NCBI RefSeq assembly: GCF_901000735.1
Contig: NC_081544.1
Location: 9,735,608 to 9,799,607 of the forward strand
Reading direction: 5' to 3'
Length of the DNA stretch: 64,000 bases
DNA from: Corylus avellana
Taxonomy: Eukaryota > Streptophyta > Magnoliopsida > Fagales > Betulaceae
Under the pieces are notes generated by a model. The model saw only the letters and a program-made list of their open reading frames with translations. It did not search any database and was not told the origin of the DNA. This document shows positions 44,697 to 54,979 of the stretch, in pieces (within the stretch, counting starts at the first letter, position 1; every line of letters starts with the position of its first letter). Made by a program: the position numbers and the translations under genes.

Positions 44697-45154
44697 GGGT
44701 TAAATTCACTTTACCTTCCTGAAATTTTAGGGGTTTTTCAATTCGAACCCGAATGTTTAAAAATTGGCAATGTACCCCCCTAATGTTTCAAAAATTTTCA
44801 ATTCAGACCCTCCATTACTAATTTTCGTCTAATTTGACGAAAATCATCCCACGTGCGTCTCACGTGGGATTTTGATGGCCTCTATTTTAATTTTGCCCTC
44901 ATTAAACCCTATGAAATTGAGGGTAATTATGTAATTTCATAGGTTTTAATGAGGAAAAAATTGGAATAGAGGGCATCAAATTCCCACTTGAGATGCACGT
45001 GGGATATTTTCGTCCAATTAGACGAAATTTAGTAATGGAAGGTCTGAATTGAAATTTTTTTGAAACATTAGGGGGGGTACGTTGCCAATTTTTAAACATT
45101 GAGGTTCGAATTAAAAAACTCCTGAAACTTCAAGAGGTAAAGTGAATTTTCCCC
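44697..45154. mobile_element. MULE-type foldback MITE (458 bp)
   Basis: Begins GGGTTAAATTCACTTTACC; the right end reads GGGGAAAATTCACTTTACC on the minus strand. The two halves are nearly complementary to the centre (about 44930), giving arms of about 220 bp. AAAATAAAA flanks both sides (44688-44696 and 45155-45163), a 9-bp duplication, though in low-complexity sequence. Unit 1 lacks the insertion at the matching place (about 40200). Confidence 0.82.
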
Positions 45155-46450
45155 AAAATAAAATAAAGAGTATGTGTACTACATCAACATGAGCATTAAG
45201 ATATTATTGAGAATAATTTAGAAGAAACATCTTTCTCTAAATTTTTCTTCAAAATTTCTGTTGTTGAGATTTCTTCTTAAGATCAAAAGTTAGCTCGAAG
45301 AAATATGGTTGGATGGATGTCTAGATTACTTATGTTGCTTATTCTAACTTACTTATTTTTTACATGTGGTATTAGAGTCACTACTATGCTATTTTGTTTA
45401 GTACGAATCCTCATCTAATTTCCCCAAAGAATAAAACTAGGGAATCTTTTACTCCTCAAAAGAGAATATTAATCAGCGAAAAGATATGATATTTCTATCA
45501 ACATTAATCATTACAATTAGAGCATTTGCTAAAAATCATCACATTAATTGGAATTATATTATATATATCGTAATTATAAAAGATCCTAACTAAACTTTAA
45601 TACATACACGTCTTTAATCTAAGTTTACTACATCACCCAAAATTACTAATTATCATGAACAGCCTCTGAAATCTTACGATGAATCCTCAAACATTAACAT
45701 GATCACAATCATTAGATCAAGTAGCCACATCTGCCTAGAAATCCTACTTACTCAAATCTAGCATCTAAAGGTAGTCAAATTAATTATAAAACAATACATG
45801 TGTTATAGGTAGAAAGAGAAAAGCTTAAGTCCACGACTTATTGAGCAATAATACACAGTGTACATGTTATTATATAGGGAACTGAGTTATTTAGTAAAAT
45901 TTTGTAAATCACAAGCAGCAACTTAAAGTCCTCCGTTGAATAAAAAGAATGCCATGTTAATACGTTATAAATATAGCACATGATATATTAAGTAAGCATA
46001 TCATATGTTAACCATCTATATGGTTTACCCGTGATATTAACCTTTTCTCGACAAGGTTGACACTATTCTAAGAGCCCTATAGTACAACACAAATGCCTTA
46101 AATGTCGCCGCATACCCTCCATCACTAGTAGCCCAACTGAATCCGTCCTCAGGTGGCCCACACCACTAATGACGTTCGTCCTAGTAATCATTAATAAAAC
46201 ATGGTTGTGCCGATCACAATAATACCATTAGATCCAAAGTCAAACATAAAAGTAAATTTCTTTAAATATAGAGTTAACTTGTACAATAGTTGTTCATGGC
46301 CGTTATCCCGTTACAGGGATACCATGTCATACAATTTAATTATTAATTATCTTTCACATGCATGCATTTCCAAAGCTTCTATATTTCATTTCTTCATTAC
46401 TCATTAATCATTTTAATAAAAGTGGAGTTCAAATCATTCTAAAATGTAAT

Positions 46451-46464
46451 TGTAACGAACTAGG
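46451..46464. repeat. Left fragment of LTR A' (unit 2)
   Basis: TGTAACGAACTAGG is the start of the counterpart of LTR A, cut by the solo LTR and continuing at 48008. Confidence 0.7.
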
Positions 46465-48007
46465 TGATAAGCACCAAATGTTACACATTCAAACACCTTA
46501 ACTCACATATGTTAATTCTTTAGCACTATTATCTATTTGATTTACTTCATGTTTTAGTGTTTTCAGGTTTTTAATAAAGATGCAAGAAATTCCAATGATT
46601 TTGGGCTTAAAGCACACTTTGAGTAGACCTAGAAGATGTGGTTAAGCCTAACCAAACATAGTAAATGACCTATATGATGTGGTTAAATTTAATCAAATCA
46701 AGAAAATGATTAAATCGGAATTTCTTTAATTGGAGTTGAAATCGGATTAGATTAAATTTCGGATTCTGCATATGTTTCAGTATTTTAACTATAAATTTCA
46801 GCTCAAGTATTGGATTGACGTGAAACTAACGGACTTGGAAAGCTAACTCAAAATAATACAAATCATTGTGAAATAATATTTTCCTAGTTCAGATGTTTGA
46901 TGTAACAAAATTCCCGCAATATAAGGACGAAAATTTGGACGAATCCTATTATGATTTCTACTAGTATTTCTTCCTAATTGGACTAGGAGATTGAAGCACA
47001 ATTTTTCTGAAATTTTTAAGGCTTTCAAGATTTTTTTTACTCCCTATACACCTCTAAGCCTTGAAGAGAAGGTGTCCTTAGTTTTAGACAGAAAATATCT
47101 TCTTGAAGGTTTGAAGAGTTGAAGAGAATATGAACATGACACGAGGCCATTTTAGCACCACCATGAGCAGCTAAATTCATTATAAGGTGTTGATGTAGCC
47201 CTTTCTAAGTAACAATGATTTAATTTATTTTTAATTTGGGGATTTTCTATATGCATGATGGTTGTATAACTTAGAGATTTGGTTTTAATGTTTATATTCA
47301 ATCATTATAAAATTCTTCTTTTGTCTTATAAAACTTTTTATCTTGATTGAACTCAATCCTTCATATTTTTTGTGATTATATGAATGATTGTTATACAACA
47401 GTTTTAACTTACACATGATCAAGAGGGTTTGATAGGCCATGCCTAGGGAAGGTGGATTACTATACACCCTAACTTAGTGTAATTTAAGTAGACAATTCAT
47501 ATGACAAGCAGATGAGTTATGCTTATCCATTGATTGTGTGTAACTGATTAAGCGATTTGATAGTCCATACCTAGGGAATACGGATCGTACCGCATCTAGA
47601 GGTTAAGCAGACGGTCTATGCCAACCGAAGATAGATTATACTTATTTCTTAATTATGATATTTTATTGACTACTTAAGTGAGACGAGCCATATATCATGC
47701 ATAATATAAATTTTCCTTGTTAATTTATGATTGACCATTGTTATGGGGTTAGCGGTGAAATCAACCCCTTATTTTTTTTTTCTCTTATAATTACTATCTA
47801 TCTTTACTTTTATGTATTTATTTTTAGAAAAAAAAAAAAATCAACTTTCTTTAAATTGAGTTGCTTTCAATTTTGACAAGCTTAATAACAACGCATGTGT
47901 AGTCCTTGAGGTTCGACACCTTCAATATAACCCTATCCCACAAGGATTCATTTGATTGCGAGTGATTTTTTTTATTATTGATATTTGCACACAAAAAGAC
48001 CACATCA
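46465..48007 (+). mobile_element. Athila-like solo LTR in LTR A'
   Basis: 1543 bp, TGATAAGC...CCACATCA, i.e. the same LTR family as 22982-24533 but in the opposite orientation. Flanks are CTAGG (46460-46464) and CTAGA (48008-48012), a 5-bp duplication with one change. Unit 1 shows the empty site inside LTR A. No internal sequence, so it arose by LTR-LTR recombination (inference). Confidence 0.92.
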
Positions 48008-49300
48008 CTAGAAAACAACATTAGCCACACCTACGTTTCACTCTAAAATAACTAATCAATTTGGAGTTTTCTTAGAATTCCTTATAAATCATAGTGTTAT
48101 CTAGTAACTAAGCAATGTGAGACTTAATACTTATAAATATCTTTATAAACTACCTACTCTATTTGGACTACACCTCATCTTCCTAATATGAGAGCGTAGT
48201 GTTACAAATTCACTCTCTTAAATTCCTAACATCCTCGTCCGGGCTACGTCATGTAGTGTTCCAATACCACATGACTTGGTGTTATTAGGTGGCTTTGATA
48301 CAATTTGTAATGAACTAAGAAAAAGCTAGCCACATTTGCACCATCAACCCAAAATGACTAGTCAATTTGGAGCTTCCTTAAAATTCCTTATAAATCCTAA
48401 TTTTACCTAATAATTACGCAATATGAGATTTAGTACTCATAACTATCTTTATAAACCACTAACTCTATATGTGGGCTACTCCTCATTTTCCCCATTTGGA
48501 ACCAAAATGAAGTGTTACAAATAGTATCAGAGCCACCTAGTAATACCAGGCCATGTGTATTAGGAAATTTATCCTATTTTCGAGGATGGCGTGCTTCACT
48601 AATGCTCTTGTGGCATTTTTTCTTCTCCTACACGGCAGCCCACACTTACTCGTGTGCGGTTTTATGCTTGTCTTATTGCACTATCATAACAAACAAAAGA
48701 CTTTTTTTATAGAAGTCCTAGGTCGGCTACTTTTCCAAATACAAGACAAACAAGAGGAAGGTGAAAAGAAATCCAATACAAAAACGATTGGAGACCTAAA
48801 ACAAATAAGACAAGGAAGCAATGCCCCACACACTACTTGGTGGGTGAAAGTCATCCTAAGTCTATAATGTGGAACTAGAGCATTGCATGAGGTGGCCCAA
48901 ACGAGGACGTCAGGAGTTTAAGAAATAGAGTTTGTAATGAACCAAAAAAAACGCTAGCCTCATCTGCGCTATCACCTCAAAATGACTAGTCAACTTGGAG
49001 CTTCCATAGAATTTCTTATAAAACTCAGTTTCACCTACTAATTAGGTAATGTGGGACTTAGCGCTCATGACTATCTTTATAAACTATACACTCTATGTAG
49101 GCTACTCCTCATCTTTCCAATATAAGACTGAAGTGTTACAAACTCCATCTCTTAAGCTCCTGACGTCCTCATTAGGACTAGATCATGCAGTGCTACAGTA
49201 TGAGATAACCTGGCATTACTATGTGGCTTTGATACCATTTATAACAAACTATGAAAAAACGCTAGATATCACCTTAAAAAAACTAGTCAACCTCTATTTT
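48008..49300. mobile_element. TRIM-like LTR chain of unit 2 (LTRs A', B', C', D')
   Basis: A' ends at 48206; the minus-strand internal piece is 48207-48305; B' is 48306-48519, followed by TAGTATCAGAGCC (48522-48534, one change from a perfect primer site). The internal region runs to 48932, C' is 48933-49140, then a minus-strand internal piece to 49239 (GATACCATT) and a truncated D'. Same alternating order as in unit 1. Confidence 0.72.
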
Positions 49301-49453
49301 ATATTTGATATATGATAAAGATTGGTACATGAGGTGTTCTTCCTGTGTAGGCTATGTACATTATTACACAAAATTCAAATTCCTGTAAGGAATCTAGGTA
49401 ATTGAATTTTGTGAGGCCTTGAGAGGAAGGAGCTCATGTGTCGACATTGAGTA

Positions 49454-50291
49454 CATGAGGTGCTGGTGTTATTTTGTAGTTTGGATTTACCCACGAGCTT
49501 TTTCGTTTAGGACTAAAGTCTATGAATTTAAACAATGATTAGCATTTACCGATATAATTTTATGTAATATTTCATCATTATAAGTGAAATATCAGCGTAC
49601 TGTTTTGTGTGTTTGTTTTTTCCTCGAATACAAGATACTTTGAGTATATCATGAACTTTAGTAAATGGAGCTATTATGATTTTTAGTCGAAATAGGCCCT
49701 GAAAAAGGGGAGGGGGGGAGGAAAAATACATCTAAAATAAGCCCCAAAAAAGGTTCAATTAAAGCTCAACACCCAAAAATATGCCCAAAAAGCCCAAATT
49801 TAAAAGTGATTATGCAGTGCGATTATAACTTTAAAGAAGCGCTACCCCCCCCCCCCCAAGAAAGAGCGGTTGGAGTTATAAAAATAAAGTAACCAACTAA
49901 GGCAGTTTCGGTTAGCAACGATAACTGCCAACTGAAATCACATTTTCACCCCTAATCACAATAATCCTCGGATCTAGGGTAGAAACTCAGACACACCACT
50001 GCTGGCCGTGTCAATAACCGTTTGCCACATATTTCTTTCACAAAAGATTCATAAGAGTTAGCAATGTTGGCCATGTCATACAATTATAGAATGAAGGAAG
50101 AAGAAGACTTCAATGCTTTTAGTTTTTTCGACCAAAATGGTGCGTGTAACTTAAAAAGATGTGTTGCGTTTTTCTGTTTCTATTTTTTAATACCAAATGC
50201 TTCGTTTAATATTGCGGTTCATTCAATGATTTACTTTTTGGTTATAAACGGGCCAGACTTCAAGTATAAATGCATGTGTTTTCAGTTTTCT

Positions 50292-50331
<40 letters not shown>

Positions 50332-52246
50332 CACTCGGTTTTCTAATGAAAAATGGTAGAAGTCACTTTTGTGTCACTCTGAAAATGATATTACTTCTAA
50401 AATTAACGTTGAGCTTGTAATTAATTATTATTAAATTTTGATCAAATAATAATTTTAAAAGTCACTTCATTCCTAAAGTGATATAAAAGAAAAACAAAAG
50501 TGACTTATAGATTTACTCATTTTCTAATACTATGATAGAGTTTGTCAAAAATAAATAAATAAATAAATCACTATGAGAGCTGATCAGAAGTTCGACACGT
50601 GTTAAAGTTAGTGGTGAATTCCTAACCCTCAAGTCATCTTCTCTCAGCTCTCTAAGAAAAAAGCTTTTTCGAAACAAAAGCCATGGAAGCTTCCCGACCC
50701 ATTGCTCCTAACTCTTTTTTATTATTATTATTTTTTAATTGAATTGGGGAAAGGGTACCATTCATTCAGGGGTGTACCTTTATATTTTACTTTTCGTCCT
50801 TCAAATTACCTTTTCGCTCCTCAAATGACAAGTTGAAGTCTACTCTTAAATCAAATTCTTTCTTAATCTATGATCACATGACTTTTCACACTACATAAAA
50901 AAGTGAAAATATTGAAAAGTCAAATATATAACAATAAAATTACATTTCTTTTCAGACGCATAAGCCTCTTGTGCTTATGAAAATAAATGTAGTAACAAAG
51001 ATTATTTTTTTTTACCCGTAGTATTAAAATAACTTATAAATATAAAACGGCTAAAAAAAAAAAAAAAAAGATAAATAACTTATAAATATAAAACGGCTAA
51101 TTAAAAAAAAAAAAAAACTTATCTCACTAGGTTTTATATTAAATTCCTTTTTTTTTTTTTTTTTTTTTTTTTTTTGTATGAAACAAGTTTTTCTCAGGAG
51201 AAACTAGCACAAGATTTGGGGGCCTAAATCCCCCAAATATTTAAAATACCCATCAAAAAAAATATTTTTTATGAGGTAGGCCGGTCTCCAAAAATTAATT
51301 TTATCCCCCTCAATTTTATTTTTTTATTTCGTCCCCCCTCACTCAAAGTTCTCATTTAGCGGACATTTATAAACACTAATATTTTACGCCTCTTTTGTTT
51401 TTTTTTTTTTTTTTTCTCTTTCTTTTCTTTTTAGTTATATATTTCTTGTCTATTTTTTTTTTTAAAAAAAAAAAAATCTACCATTAAATTTGTAAAACCT
51501 ATACATGAATCCCACAGATTCAATGATGGATAAAACATAAAAACCAAACATTTTTCTATTTTTAATTAATTTTTGTTCAAATTTAGTTTTTTTTTTTTTT
51601 TATTCATTCATAACAAAAAATAAAATAAAAATAATTTGACCCCCTTCAACCAAAATCCTAGCTCCGCCACAAATGTAAATCACAGTGAAAGTATCACCAA
51701 ATTATTCACTGTAAAAATCATGTCATCATACTTAGAAAATTAGGGCTCATAACATTGAATGAGAAAGCATTCATGATATTATAAAAAGGCACATTTCATA
51801 TCGAGATACTCATGCTTGAAAATCATGATTTAGGGTACACGTACGAATTTACTCATCTAGTGCGTAGTAAGTAAGCCTCGACGTAATTTACTTATCTATT
51901 GAGTTCGCAAAAATCTACTTCCGAATTTCTATTTAGCAGAGTTTCTGCTTCAAATCAAAAGCAAGTTAGAATAAACATGGCTGAAAGTAAGTCTAAAATC
52001 AGTTTTGGCTACGTAGTATTATGCTGTATTTATGTTCTAAAACAAATACTAGTGCATGGGATTCTTCAACTGAATTTCAAGAGGGAAAAAAGCAGTCAAT
52101 AACCTTTGACTAATATATGAAATTCGTTAACTAATTAGGTTTAATTAGTTGGATAATATTCCCCGTTATTTTCTGAAAAAGAAGTTTAGCTTAGATATTA
52201 AAGAGTTTAGTGTAGTGTACATACATAAAGCTAATTATGTACTCTC
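49454..52246. other. Intergenic, low complexity; weak hAT-like terminus
   Basis: No gene recognised. 49640-49960 ends in a CGGTTAG-rich stretch and TTTTCACCCCTAA, loosely like an hAT terminus, and contains a run of 15 C near 49843. T runs lie at about 50304-50329 and 51149-51175. 51180-51670 has GGGGGCCTAAATCCCCC at one side and GACCCCCTTCAACC at the other, possibly a MITE. None of these is firm. Confidence 0.4.
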
Positions 52247-52263
52247 AGGTCTCACCATTAGAG

Positions 52264-52376
52264 TCCCCAAGAGGTAGCTTAATCGACTGGAACTACGCCT
52301 AATGAAGCAAAGGTCACTAGTTCGAATCCTCCTCCCCTCTTTTGTGCGGACATGTCAAAAAAAAAAAAAAAAAAAA
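52264..52376 (+). mobile_element. tRNA-derived SINE (copy 3) with target duplications
   Basis: Box A TAGCTTAATCGA (52275-52286), box B GTTCGAATC (52320-52328), and an A tail from about 52357. Flanked by a 17-bp direct repeat with one difference: AGGTCTCACCATTAGAG (52247-52263) and AGGTCTCACCATTGGAG (52377-52393). This proves retroposition of a defined unit and fixes the length of the family. Confidence 0.9.
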
Positions 52377-52393
52377 AGGTCTCACCATTGGAG

Positions 52394-53073
52394 ATATTTT
52401 GTAAATATTTTATTCTAGATATAAGTTAATTTATTGTGGATCGTATTGCACCAACAGAAAAGCAACATTTGTCCGGCAACACAAACAAAAGCTCGTGTGA
52501 TTCGTCAACCTAATTACAGTGGGGACATAAGCTGTCATCTTCTGACAAATCGATGAAGTTTCCTTGATATTTCTTACTAGATCCACGTACATCAATTCTT
52601 CATATAAAATTTATGGTCTAAATAAATTTTGAGCAGCTTCATATCTCATATATATATATATATACTATTTGTCTAAATTATTAACAAGCGATTGTCATGA
52701 TATCCGATCATCTATTTCACCTTATTTTAGTCTTTAGATAGAACAAATTGAGGATTTGTGGTAGGTTTTATTGTTCCACGAGAAAAACGTTGGTAGGACA
52801 GAAGGAACATTAATGATTTAAAATGTGAAAAACGAATCTAGACCACACACGTACGTCGAAAACGTTTGCCGTGTCAAATTTGAATTGTGAAACATAACCT
52901 CATAATTAAGTCATAAATACTCTCTGTATCTGTACCTCATAAAAAATCAAATAAATAAAATAAAATAAAAACTCTGTAGGTAGCATTTATTTAGCGTCAC
53001 CTTTAAGTAGTGAGCTCGTCTGATCAGCTCTTTCCACACATAACCATACTTGCAAACAATTAACTGGCCGGCA
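52394..53073 (+). other. Upstream region of the ABCG gene
   Basis: No coding similarity. Contains an (AT)n run at about 52651-52664 and the likely promoter and 5' UTR. A CATAAATACTC stretch near 52911 is a weak TATA-like candidate about 160 bp before the start codon. No element can be assigned with confidence. Confidence 0.35.
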
Positions 53074-54932
53074 ATGGCTTCTCTTCATTATGAAGTAAAC
53101 CAGAACCCAAGAGCTCCACGTTCTTCATCTTTAGAGGTGGAAACCATTGACATTCATCCGATGCCAGCGGCACTGGCAGGTAACAGAGGAGGAGTAAACG
53201 ACGTCGTTAGAAGTGCTATGTCGGTGGAGAATGGTGTTTCCCTGACATGGGAAGATTTGTGGGTGACGGTTACAAACGGAAAGAGTGGTAGCAGATCAAT
53301 ACTCGCGGGTGTGTCTGGTTTTGCTCGACCAGGCGAGCTCTTGGCCATAATGGGTCCTTCTGGTTGTGGCAAGTCTACCCTCCTTGATGCTCTCGCAGGT
53401 AAAATTTTCAATTTAAAAAATAAAAATAAAAGGATATATGGAACTTCGCTCAACTAAATTTTCGAAACACCGTACAAAACGTACCTTTTATATGAATCGG
53501 ATAAAGTTCCACAAACCAATCAAGTTCTTCACTTTTTGATAATACTGTAATGATAGTATAGTCAAAGTGCTACTTCCTTTTTCTTTTTGTCTGTTTTTTT
53601 TCTTTTGTGACGAAAACATAGCTGTAGACTATATATATATATTATCGTGTGGGCTCTCACGAGCCAAATGGAGTAAAATCACTAGAAGATATAAAATCTT
53701 TGTTGGCTCGATCTATCTATCAATGATCAATAGTATGTGGTTTTTTGGGTGAGCAATTGATGATTAATTGTTAATTGTTTAGAGAAAAAAAAAAAAAGAT
53801 TATTCAACAAAAATCTATGGACAAATGTATAACTCTTGTATTTTATGTTGCAGGGAGATTAGGCTCAAACATAAGGCAGTCAGGGGAAATTCTCATCAAT
53901 GGCCATAAACAGGCGCTGGCTTTTGGGACCTCGGTAAGGGAAAAGAAAAAAGAGAAAGGAATCTCCATTTTTAACTCCTTAGACCTATTCTTCACATGCA
54001 ATAAATAGATTGACTTGATTTTAAGTAATTTTTAATGTCAGTCGCTAAAAAAATCAAAAGAAAAGTCACTTAAAGCACGTAATGTTAGTCGACCTAAAAT
54101 TAGTGTGATAAATAAATTTAACGAGTATTATCAGTCTTATAGAAAATAATTGATTTAATCACTTAATTAATATTTTCTCACAAATGAGACTCAAATTCTC
54201 CTTTAATAAGCAAAACTCACAACAAATAAAATATTTAATTGAAATAAAGGTTAACTATAAATTCAGGATTTGAACAGATGACCTTTGATGTGATACCATA
54301 TTAAATAACTAATTATCTCAAAAATTTAAACTTACAATTTAATCATTTAATTAATATCACTGAATTCTACTTAACAATAAAACTTAATTCTTCTTAACAA
54401 TAAAACACTACTAATTACTTTAATTTCACCATGGTGGCCTTAGGCATACGTAACACAAGATGATATTCTGTTGTCAACATTAACGGTGAGAGAAGCCGTG
54501 CATTACTCAGCTCAGCTACAACTTCCAGACTCCATGTCAAAGTCAGAGAAAAGGGAGAGAGCTGATACCACAATCACAGAAATGGGGTTGCAGGATGCCA
54601 TGAACACAAGAATTGGTGGGTGGGGAGCCAAAGGCATCAGCGGTGGGCAGAAGAGAAGAGTCAGCATTTGCATTGAGATCCTCACACGCCCCAAGCTTCT
54701 TTTCCTCGACGAGCCAACGAGTGGACTCGACAGTGCAGCATCATATTATGTGATGAGCAGAATTGCAAGCCTGGATCAAAGGGATGGAGTTGGAAGAACC
54801 GTAATTGCTTCCATCCATCAGCCCAGCAGTGAGGTCTTCCAGCTTTTCCACAATCTTTGCCTTCTGTCGTCTGGGAAAACAGTGTATTTTGGCCCTGCTT
54901 CTGCAGCGAATGAGGCAAGTATCTCTGCTTTT

Positions 54933-54979
<47 letters not shown>

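Larger units (their letters stand above)
43921..49453. repeat. Tandem duplication, unit 2
   Basis: Partner of 39421-43908. It is longer because it carries a MULE-type MITE (44697-45154) and an Athila-like solo LTR (46465-48007) not found in unit 1, and it lacks the unit 1 hAT-like element. Confidence 0.88.

Noticed and set aside
48553..48867. Possible captured host gene in the TRIM-like internal region
   Set aside because: The matching frame in unit 1 is shifted and differs in sequence, so coding conservation is not supported.
50064..50420. Open frame of 118 codons with a poly-phenylalanine run
   Set aside because: Produced by a T run in intergenic DNA; no domain and no paralogue.
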